7,749 nucleotides of DNA. Origin: Verrucomicrobiota bacterium (GTDB lineage Bacteria; Chlamydiota; Chlamydiia; Chlamydiales; FEN-1388). Position 1 is the stretch's first letter, and each line of letters begins with the position of its first letter. The translations under genes and the position numbers were made by a program. The DNA lies in assembly GCA_018239705.1 (NCBI GenBank), contig JAFEGS010000040.1, positions 1-7,749 on the forward strand. Reading direction: 5' to 3'. Positions 1 through 5,344 of the stretch are shown here, one piece after another. A model generated the notes under the pieces. It searched no databases. It saw nothing but the letters and a program-made list of their open reading frames with translations, and was not told the origin of the DNA.

Positions 1-182
1 ATGTGAATGGGACAATAATTCCCGTTCCTAGCTTAGAGGGATCAACTGTCGTGGTTCAGTTTTCTGATGCGAGCAACCAGGTATCTGTACAGGCAACCGG
101 CGATTGGTTCCCTCAAACAGATGAACTAGGCACATACTTCTTTGCCTATGCATCGATTGCTATTTACCAAGTTGGCAAGTAA
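1..182 (+). CDS. C-terminal end of a secreted C1q/BclA-C-like beta-sandwich protein (5' truncated)
   Basis: An open frame enters from the left edge (first full codon at base 3) and ends at TAA 180-182, giving about 59 residues. It begins VNGTIIPVP, contains EGSTVVVQF and ends AIYQVGK. This aligns with the last domain of the next gene, which has YVNGQLVLN, GGSSTVITV and AISQVGG at equivalent spacing, so the two genes are tandem paralogues. The repeated pattern of short beta strands, a central VNG turn and a terminal alternating hydrophobic strand resembles the C1q/TNF-like fold of BclA C-terminal domains. The family assignment rests on the pattern only. By analogy with its neighbour it is probably exported, but its signal peptide lies outside the window. 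Only 50 bp separate its stop from the ATG of the next gene, and no terminator is seen between them, so co-transcription is likely. Confidence 0.75.
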   Translation, partial: VNGTIIPVPSLEGSTVVVQFSDASNQVSVQATGDWFPQTDELGTYFFAYASIAIYQVGK

Positions 183-232
183 GAGTCAGCATGAAAATTG
201 AAAATAAAACTTTATAGGTGAGGAACCAATTC

Positions 233-1090
233 ATGATACGTTTACTATCTGTATTACTCGTTTGTGTGGCACTGCAAGCCCCAGGTATTGCAGGGGAGAA
301 AGTGAAAGCGCCAAAGAAATTTGCGCTTTTTGGCAAGCATAGACCCGATTATACCCAGTTTGCCTGCCTCTATAACAACGCAGGTCAAGTGCTGGCAACA
401 GGTGACAATGTTCTGTTCCAGAATCAAATTAGCCTCGAAGGTATCGGCTATGATACTACTACAGGTCTATTCACTCTGTCACCCGGCACCTACTTTGTGA
501 GCTATTTTTCCGATCCTGTTAGCAACCTCAATTTAGTTGCTAATGGGGCAGCTGTTCCTAATGCTCCTTTGGGTGGGTCAACAGCTATTGTGACTCTATC
601 TAACGAAGTAAATACATTGGCATTGCAGGCTCTGGCTAACGTTACGTTGCCCCCAGTTACAGGGACCCAATGCAGCGCCATGATAACAATCTATCGGATT
701 CATGCAGAGAGAGGCGTTGCCTCCTTTTTCCTGACAACAGACAGCGGTGACGTTGATGTCAACCCAGGAGATAATGTACTTTTTAATAACCAAGTGGCGC
801 TCTCAGGTATTGAATACAATGCCGATACAGGCGTATTTACACTATGCCCTGGGACTTATGAGGTAACATACTTTTTTGCACCATTTAGCATGCCTGCAGT
901 CAACATGTATGTGAATGGCCAGCTTGTATTGAACTCACCTCTCGGCGGTAGCTCGACTGTGATTACAGTGACAGAGCCGATGAACACATTAACGCTTCAG
1001 TATATTACAACTGGATCGTTTGACGCTCCTGGAGCCAATCAGTCTTGGGCTTCAGTTGCTATTTCTCAGGTTGGCGGCAACACTAAGTAA
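233..1090 (+). CDS. Secreted protein with two tandem C1q/BclA-C-like beta-sandwich domains
   Basis: The protein has 285 residues from ATG 233. A GTG at 218 is also in frame, but it forms part of the GTGAGGA Shine-Dalgarno stretch (AGGA at 221-224, 8 nt before the ATG), so 233 is preferred. The N-terminus MIRLLSVLLVCVALQAPGIA is a typical signal peptide, with likely cleavage after GIA. Two homologous modules follow, at about residues 40-157 and 165-280. Both contain DNVLF-NQ, TG-FTL-PGTY, a PLGGS turn and an NTL-LQ strand. This arrangement is typical of jelly-roll C1q/TNF or BclA C-terminal domains, which trimerise and are often surface-exposed. No collagen repeats are present. A role on the surface or in host contact is inference. 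The gene follows a paralogue and is closed by a strong hairpin at 1109-1141. Confidence 0.8.
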   Translation: MIRLLSVLLVCVALQAPGIAGEKVKAPKKFALFGKHRPDYTQFACLYNNAGQVLATGDNVLFQNQISLEGIGYDTTTGLFTLSPGTYFVSYFSDPVSNLNLVANGAAVPNAPLGGSTAIVTLSNEVNTLALQALANVTLPPVTGTQCSAMITIYRIHAERGVASFFLTTDSGDVDVNPGDNVLFNNQVALSGIEYNADTGVFTLCPGTYEVTYFFAPFSMPAVNMYVNGQLVLNSPLGGSSTVITVTEPMNTLTLQYITTGSFDAPGANQSWASVAISQVGGNTK

Positions 1091-1108
1091 CATTTGCCCC
1101 AAAGCAGT

Positions 1109-1141
1109 GCAATCAAAGGTTTTAATTAAACCTTTGATTGC
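1109..1141 (+). terminator. Hairpin terminator, copy 1 of a repeated hairpin
   Basis: The inverted repeat GCAATCAAAGGTTT (1109-1122) pairs perfectly with 1128-1141 around a 5-nt loop. It is followed by the T-rich tract ATTTTCTTT and lies 18 bp after the stop of the secreted-protein gene, as expected for Rho-independent termination. A near-identical hairpin occurs at 4164-4195. The right half of the stem also forms the last codons of the small minus-strand open frame described at 1126-1268. Confidence 0.8.
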
Positions 1142-1268
1142 ATTTTCTTTAGTGCCTCCTGAAATCCTCCGGCGCCAACCGAGAGGCATATGAGGTAGAG
1201 CGTATGGGCAAATGGCATGCTCTCTATGGGTCTCCGATAGCGATTCTCTACAAGGTAGTTAAGAAGCG
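1126..1268 (-). pseudogene. 3'-end remnant of a paralogue of the 754-residue protein
   Basis: On the minus strand this stretch encodes QIA, then VENRYRRPIESMPF, AHTLYLICLSVGAGGFQEAL and the tail KKMQSKV before TAA 1126-1128. It matches residues of about 699-742 of the large protein at the right end of the window (KIA, VEKNYQRPIESMPF and so on), with only two substitutions in the 29-residue core. No start codon with a ribosome binding site and no upstream part of the large protein is present. The open frame does extend to an ATG at 1329 inside the ATPase 3' end, which would give 67 residues, but the extra part is unlike the paralogue. I read it as a duplicated or leftover 3' end. A short expressed protein cannot be excluded. 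Confidence 0.6.
1151..1252. repeat. About 100-bp direct repeat, copy A (partner at 5344-5445)
   Basis: This stretch matches 5344-5445 at a constant offset of 4193 bp with about 10 mismatches in 102 positions by eye. Most differences are transitions, and most in the core are silent in the minus-strand reading frame. The longest exact block runs from about 1192 to 1230. Similarity at the left edge stops at 5344 in the partner, which is the last base of the acyltransferase stop codon. Confidence 0.85.
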
Positions 1269-1303
1269 CGCGTGCGATCTGGCAAGAGCCCTGCACGGGC
1301 ATG

Positions 1304-2728
1304 TTAAGGTAAAAGCAAGAATTCTCCAAAGTTTACAATGTTGGAGATGTTTTCATCCTGCTCAACCTGCTCGCTTACACCATTTACGTGAATCAGAACA
1401 TGCCTTATGGAGAACCCTTTAGGCACTTTGAGACGTTTTGACTTCGCTTTGATCTCTTTCACAACTGAATAAGGTACTTCTCTATCGGAGAACTTTATCT
1501 CACAAACATAAAGCACACGATGCTTGGTTTGAATGAGATAGTCGATTTGACACCCCTGACGCCTTGCACCAGGCATTTGGATGTATGGGCCCGACCAAAT
1601 CACCTCATCCGGTGCAATGGCTAAAGCTCTTAATAAAGAATCTGCGTTGTTATAAACCAAATTTTCGAACTGAAGACCCATAATCGATTTCCAGCCTTGC
1701 GGCAAGCTTGTTACTCTGCCTGCTAAAATTCGATTTTTAAAGGGTTCAATATACTTCAAATAAAAACGTACATAATTGTCACAGACACGATAATGAGAAG
1801 GTCGCTCTTCTCGTGAATTTGCAATATTCCAGCCTGCATCCCTTGCAAGAAATCCAGCTTCAACCAATTCCTCTAAGTATTCACTAAAATCACCACTTTT
1901 AGTCCGCCCTAAGCTCTCTACGATTTCTGTTAACGTACGTTGTCCATTTGCTATCTGACGAACAAGTTCTTTGTAGATTCGATTTCTTTTCGCAAACAGA
2001 TCTGAAAATATTTGCTCAAACTCATTAAAGAGTATCCCGGTCGGTTGATAACAGAGCTGCAAGATGTTCTGTTCGGCGGATAACTCTGTGCGAACTTCTT
2101 CGAGATAACGAGGAATACCGCCTGTAACTGCAAGAACTTTAAATTTTTCATATGGATCGATTTGAGTGCGTACGCTGCCCCAAAACTCGCTACAGCGAAA
2201 AAGTGGCAACTCTTTTAGATGGATCTGGAAGGAGAGTCGCCCAACAAAGCCAGTGCTACTCATAATATTTTTTTCAATCCAGGCTGAATTCGAACCAGAA
2301 ATTACGAGAATCAATTGGGGATTTTTTTTGAAGTGGGTATCCCAAATTGTTTTGAGTTTTGGAAGGAATGTCGGATCAAGTGACCCCATCCAGGTAATTT
2401 CATCTAAAACAACCAACACACTTCCTTCAGCAGAGTGATTTGCAAGGTCTGTAAGAAGATCCCCCCAGTCATCTGATTCAGTAACTGAAATTTTAAGCCT
2501 GCGCATTTGTCGTCTAAATTCATCGCGTTGATCTTTCGCTGTGACACCTTTTTCGGGAGGGACTCCGGTTAGCATATAATGCTTTGTGAAGGCTTTAGAA
2601 AATTCTTCAGCCAGGCGACTTTTGCCGATTCTCCGCCTTCCTCTAATCACAACCAGGCTTGAACTTTTTTTCTTCAAAAGCCCTTTCAGTCCCGCAAGCT
2701 CTTGCTTACGCCCAATAAAGCGTGTCAT
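1304..2728 (-). CDS. AAA+ ATPase of the archaeal-ATPase/DUF234 type with nuclease-like C-terminus
   Basis: The protein has 474 residues. The P-loop region is at 30-37 (GRRRIGKS, the form typical of this family) and Walker B is at 104-110 (VLVVLDE). A polar sensor-like segment, SGSNS, spans 144-148. A winged-helix-like region covers about 245-300. The C-terminal DUF234-type domain contains FENLVYN (353-360) and a PD-(D/E)xK-like pattern: E355, D396 in QIDYL, and E410-I-K412. Such proteins are widespread in archaea, Bacteroidetes and some intracellular bacteria; their function is poorly known and may involve nucleic acid transactions. The ATG at 2728 is preceded by GGAGGAA only a few bases away, a strong but close Shine-Dalgarno. 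The gene is divergent from the methyltransferase-like gene and ends next to the duplicated 3' module. Confidence 0.9.
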   Translation of the reverse strand: MTRFIGRKQELAGLKGLLKKKSSSLVVIRGRRRIGKSRLAEEFSKAFTKHYMLTGVPPEKGVTAKDQRDEFRRQMRRLKISVTESDDWGDLLTDLANHSAEGSVLVVLDEITWMGSLDPTFLPKLKTIWDTHFKKNPQLILVISGSNSAWIEKNIMSSTGFVGRLSFQIHLKELPLFRCSEFWGSVRTQIDPYEKFKVLAVTGGIPRYLEEVRTELSAEQNILQLCYQPTGILFNEFEQIFSDLFAKRNRIYKELVRQIANGQRTLTEIVESLGRTKSGDFSEYLEELVEAGFLARDAGWNIANSREERPSHYRVCDNYVRFYLKYIEPFKNRILAGRVTSLPQGWKSIMGLQFENLVYNNADSLLRALAIAPDEVIWSGPYIQMPGARRQGCQIDYLIQTKHRVLYVCEIKFSDREVPYSVVKEIKAKSKRLKVPKGFSIRHVLIHVNGVSEQVEQDENISNIVNFGEFLLLP

Positions 2729-2769
2729 CGTTCCTCCAATAGAATTTCAAGACCTTTAGTTAACCAAAT

Positions 2770-2809
2770 CCGCACTAATTATGCAAATGCAAATTTAGTG
2801 CGGCATTTG
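2770..2809. promoter_or_regulatory. Overlapping inverted repeats in the divergent ATPase/methyltransferase intergenic region
   Basis: CCGCACTAA (2770-2778) is complementary to TTAGTGCGG (2795-2803). CAAATGC (2784-2790) is complementary to GCATTTG (2803-2809). The two stems overlap and cannot form together. The loop also carries ATGCAA twice in tandem (2781-2792). The position between divergent genes suggests an operator, or a switchable leader of the ATPase transcript. Function is inference. Confidence 0.4.
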
Positions 2810-2827
2810 ACCAGGCTGTTGCTGTTA

Positions 2828-2856
2828 TTGGAATAAAAAGGGAAATGCAGTACAAT
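2828..2856 (+). promoter_or_regulatory. Sigma-70-like promoter for the methyltransferase-like gene
   Basis: TTGGAA (2828-2833) and TACAAT (2851-2856) are separated by 17 bp, matching 4/6 and 5/6 of the consensus. The predicted start would be near 2863, about 25 nt before the ATG, leaving room for the AAGGGAAGG ribosome binding site at 2878-2885. Confidence 0.5.
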
Positions 2857-2887
2857 TATTTTGATCACTTGAAATTAAGGGAAGGTT

Positions 2888-3502
2888 ATGAAAATTGTAT
2901 TCCTACTGCTTGGCTGCGCTTCAAGTCTCTATGGCAGCCAAGGACAAACTCCATGGAATAGAGAAACTGCACAAGGATTTCCTGTATATGATGGCAAGCT
3001 CGAGATAACAGAAGGATTTGGCGCATACCTCGACTTCTGTCTTCGTCCAAATACTAAAAATTTTGATAACGGAGGCGGAACCCATGACTATAATAGCGAA
3101 TTTTTGAAAATTTACAAGGGCGTTACAAACATTGTCTACGATCCATTTCAGCGAACTCAAGCAAATAACGAACAGGTCTTGGAAGAAGTTGCAAAGCATG
3201 ATTTTGATACCTCCACCTCCAATAGTGTTCTTAATGTCATCGATCTACAAGAGAAACGCCTCGAACATATTGCTCTGAGCTGTGCAGCATTAAAAGATAG
3301 CGGCATCGCCTATTTTAAGGTATGGCAAGGCAATGGCTCTCATGTAGCGGAAAGAAAAGAGGATAGCTATCAGTCAAATCGACCAGCAGCAGCGTATCAG
3401 GCCGAAGTGGAAGCAATCTTTGGACAGGGCAATGTTGTGGTAGACTCTCAGCGACATATGCTCATTGCATATAAAAATCGTGGCTGCCTGACTTTGAATT
3501 AA
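2888..3502 (+). CDS. Methyltransferase-like (class I SAM fold) protein with an export signal
   Basis: The protein has 204 residues. Its core resembles small SAM-dependent methyltransferases of the phage/ParB-associated type. A glycine-rich motif I, DNGGGTHDYN, starts at residue 60. An acidic strand end, VYDPF, spans 83-87 with D85. SNSVLNVI covers 111-118, an AYFKVWQGN strand follows at 141-149, and YQSNR is at 161-165. The N-terminus MKIVFLLLGCASSLYGSQG reads as a signal sequence: K2, a short hydrophobic run, then small residues. LLGC could also be a lipobox, though the stretch before C10 is very short. Export is unusual for this fold and would suit a secreted effector or periplasmic protein. 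The ATG has a strong ribosome binding site (AAGGGAAGG). The stop overlaps that of the convergent gene within TTAA 3499-3502. The substrate is unknown. Confidence 0.7.
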   Translation: MKIVFLLLGCASSLYGSQGQTPWNRETAQGFPVYDGKLEITEGFGAYLDFCLRPNTKNFDNGGGTHDYNSEFLKIYKGVTNIVYDPFQRTQANNEQVLEEVAKHDFDTSTSNSVLNVIDLQEKRLEHIALSCAALKDSGIAYFKVWQGNGSHVAERKEDSYQSNRPAAAYQAEVEAIFGQGNVVVDSQRHMLIAYKNRGCLTLN

Positions 3503-4044
3503 AAAATAACAGGATAACTATTTGGGGTATAAATATGTTTTGGCCCAGAAAGTAGAGCTACAGCCTCTTTATGTTCTATACCTTTGGAATCCGTTATTGT
3601 CAGCCAATAATTAAAGAGTACATCACCTTTCCCTATGAAATTCTCTTCTTGATTCATGGGAGTAATGGTGACCTCTTTATTTTTTGCTGTGCCTTGTAAA
3701 AAAATATAGCCATGCAGAGAATGAATAGCCCATTTAGAACCGTCATCTAATTCAAAATGAACAGCCGTACCATTATACCCAGTCTCCCAACGATCCAAAT
3801 ATTTAATAGCAACTACTTTCCCATTTATAGACTCGTCTTGCAAAGAGATAGATCTAATATAGTTTGCAATCGCTTTCTCACTGCTTTCTATTAACGGTCC
3901 AGTGTCAGTGTGATTTTCTAACAAATTAGGAAGTATTTCCGCCTCATTTACTAGTTCTAATTCTTCATTTTTACTGTGACTTTCTAGTTCGTGATCTATC
4001 GAAAATTTGTCATTTTGATCCCTGCATAAACTTCCTATTTCCAT
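3499..4044 (-). CDS. Unrecognised AT-rich 181-residue protein
   Basis: I do not recognise this protein. ATG 4044 (MEIGSLCRDQ) is chosen because GAGGTG lies 4 nt upstream; an in-frame GTG at 4056 is part of that Shine-Dalgarno stretch. Residues 1-70 are acidic and probably disordered (rich in E, N and S). The rest looks like a compact beta-rich domain: NGKVVAIKYLDRWETG, VHFELDDGSKWAIHS and DVLFNYWLTITD. No signal peptide or membrane segment is visible. It has lower GC than its neighbours, which hints at separate acquisition. It converges with the methyltransferase-like gene, sharing a TTAA stop overlap. A perfect AT-rich dyad lies just upstream (4081-4108). Confidence 0.65.
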   Translation of the reverse strand: MEIGSLCRDQNDKFSIDHELESHSKNEELELVNEAEILPNLLENHTDTGPLIESSEKAIANYIRSISLQDESINGKVVAIKYLDRWETGYNGTAVHFELDDGSKWAIHSLHGYIFLQGTAKNKEVTITPMNQEENFIGKGDVLFNYWLTITDSKGIEHKEAVALLSGPKHIYTPNSYPVIF

Positions 4045-4062
4045 AAAACACCTCACTATTCG

Positions 4063-4114
4063 TGTAAATTAAATATGAATTTTACAATTAAAATCATTTA
4101 ATTGTAAATTAAAA
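4063..4114. promoter_or_regulatory. AT-rich dyad operator candidate with an extra half-site
   Basis: TTTACAATTAAA (4081-4092) and TTTAATTGTAAA (4097-4108) form a perfect 12-bp inverted repeat around a 4-bp spacer. TGTAAATTAAA, spanning the right arm edge (4103-4113), recurs at 4063-4073, exactly 40 bp away. The array sits 19-70 bp upstream of the ATG of the 181-residue gene, where a repressor or activator would act. In very AT-rich DNA some symmetry is expected, but a 12-bp perfect dyad plus a spaced copy is unlikely by chance. Confidence 0.5.
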
Positions 4115-4163
4115 TAATTCTAACAACATAAAATTTACCTGCTTGAATAGGGCTCTGAGTAGT

Positions 4164-4195
4164 GCAATCAAAGGTTTTATTAAACCTTTGATTGT
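4164..4195. repeat. Hairpin repeat, copy 2
   Basis: CAATCAAAGGTTT (4165-4177) pairs with 4182-4194 around a TATT loop. The block from 4161 to 4194 is the same as 1106-1140 apart from one missing A in the loop. It lies 7 bp beyond the stop of the VOC gene and could end that transcript, but there is no T-run in that direction. In the plus direction it is followed by TGCTTTATT. Confidence 0.75.
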
Positions 4196-4201
4196 GCTTT
4201 A

Positions 4202-4585
4202 TTAAGTGGCACCGAACTGGGCGAAGGTGATCAAGTGGCCTTCCGGTTCCCTGACGCCGAATTCCTTTGCGCCATAAAATGTTGTGCGCTCGGCCATGGC
4301 AATCTCATAGCCAGAGGTGAGCCGCTTGGTCTCTTCCAGATTCTCGACCTCGACGTAAAGAAGTGTCGGGCCTTTGACGATTCCTCGATGGCCGCCGGGT
4401 TCATTCTCGACGCTGGCGTACGTCTGGTACATCACTTCGATGGAATCTTTGTTCAGGGTGACGAAGATGAGGCCATTATCTCCTGGGACTTCAACCGTCT
4501 TGGTGAACCCTAGCTTCGTCCAGAACTCGATAGATGGCTCGATTCAATCGGCGAGCAGAACTGCGGTAATCTTTTTGACTGCCAT
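4202..4585 (-). pseudogene. VOC (glyoxalase/bleomycin-resistance fold) gene with an in-frame TGA at codon 14
   Basis: Translated through the stop, the frame runs without a shift from ATG 4585 to TAA 4202-4204, giving 127 codons. It reads MAVKKITAVLLAD, stop, IEPSIEFWTKLGF, and so on to REPEGHLITFAQFGAT. The IEPSIEFWTKLGF start and the late EPEGHLITFAQ are typical VOC-superfamily signatures, and the length fits a single-domain member. TAAGGAG lies 8 nt before the ATG, so initiation signals are intact. The TGA (4544-4546) is one C-to-T change from CGA (Arg), a residue acceptable at this position. A restart at ATG 4435 lacks a good ribosome binding site and would miss the first beta-alpha unit. 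The gene is visibly GC-richer than its neighbours, suggesting recent transfer. Whether it is dead, read through or affected by a base-call error is unclear. Confidence 0.8.
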
Positions 4586-4591
4586 AATAGT

Positions 4592-4620
4592 TTCTCCTTA
4601 TTTGATAATATTGCTATACT
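4592..4620 (+). promoter_or_regulatory. Possible promoter for the DUF374 acyltransferase gene
   Basis: TATACT (4615-4620) matches 5/6 of the -10 consensus. TTCTCC (4592-4597), 17 bp upstream, is a weak -35. It lies in the 72-bp gap between the divergent VOC gene and the acyltransferase. Confidence 0.3.
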
Positions 4621-4657
4621 GCGTCAGTCCCTCCATTATTTTCCCTTAGGAACCTTT

Positions 4658-5344
4658 TTGAACTCATCAAAAAAAACTAAACTATCACTACTTTCACGTC
4701 TTTTCTTTTCAAGGCCTTCCCTTTTTGTGGTTGGGTGGGTAGCGTATCTAGTCGCACGGCTTCTTTATTCGACGCTACGGGTTAGCGTAAGTGGGCTTGA
4801 TGCCCTCCAGATAGCAAGTAAGGAGCCTCTTATCATTGCCCTGTGGCATGACCAGCTTCTTTTAGGCCCTATGGTATTTGGGATTTTATCCAAGAGCCAT
4901 TTTGCTGCCGTGGTCAGCAACAGTCGCGACGGCCGTATGCTGGCAAGCTTTATTGAACGGTTTTCTCGGGTCAAGACAATCTTGGTAGGTCATACATGCC
5001 GCCACAAAGCACTCCTGCAGATGATACGCGCTCTTAAAGAACGAGCGATCCTGATAATCACGCCCGATGGTCCTCGTGGCCCAAAGCACGAAGTAAAAGC
5101 CGGGGTGATTTTTAGCGCCCAGCATACCGCAGCGCCCATCGTCGCTATGAGCTGGCGCTCATCGTCAAAATGGGAGCTTAAGACGTGGGATCGGCTTTGT
5201 ATCCCCAAGCCTTTTGCAAAGATAAAGATCCATTTTGAACCATCACTTGACTGCCCAAAAGAACAAAACCGTCTTGCGCTGCAAAACACACTCTTCAGCT
5301 CGCTTATGCATGGGGGATTAAAGCCTTTGGAAAACACCCTCTAA
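4658..5344 (+). CDS. DUF374 lysophospholipid/lipid A-type acyltransferase
   Basis: The protein has 228 residues. The start is TTG 4658, preceded by TTAGGAA (4646-4652) at normal spacing; no ATG in this frame has comparable signals. A hydrophobic N-terminal segment (about residues 13-37) would anchor it in the inner membrane. DUF374 signatures follow in order: ALWHDQLLLG (61-70, with H64 and D65 as the likely catalytic pair), SNSRDGRMLA (87-96), ITPDGPRGPKHEVKAG (134-149) and an APIVAMSW strand (159-166). This family is related to PlsC/LpxL acyltransferases and is thought to add acyl chains to lipid A-like or phospholipid acceptors at the cytoplasmic face. The exact acceptor is not known. Its 3' end overlaps the convergent 754-residue gene by 41 bp. 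Confidence 0.88.
   Translation: MNSSKKTKLSLLSRLFFSRPSLFVVGWVAYLVARLLYSTLRVSVSGLDALQIASKEPLIIALWHDQLLLGPMVFGILSKSHFAAVVSNSRDGRMLASFIERFSRVKTILVGHTCRHKALLQMIRALKERAILIITPDGPRGPKHEVKAGVIFSAQHTAAPIVAMSWRSSSKWELKTWDRLCIPKPFAKIKIHFEPSLDCPKEQNRLALQNTLFSSLMHGGLKPLENTL

Noticed and set aside
1204..1422. Plus-strand open frame of 72 codons
   Set aside because: It is antisense to the ATPase 3' end and the duplicated module, with no ribosome binding site; a shadow frame.
2921..3199. Minus-strand open frame of 92 codons
   Set aside because: It is antisense to the methyltransferase-like gene, whose motifs are clear; no start signal.
1106..4198. The block as an insertion sequence
   Set aside because: There is no transposase or terminal inverted repeat pair; the hairpins are direct copies that are each internally palindromic.
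4544..4546. TGA read as selenocysteine in the VOC gene
   Set aside because: No SECIS-like hairpin is evident just after the codon, and VOC proteins have no conserved Cys/Sec at this position; a point mutation is simpler.
4235..4649. Two plus-strand open frames over the VOC gene
   Set aside because: The minus strand carries clear VOC motifs through the whole stretch; the plus frames are shadows of its high GC.
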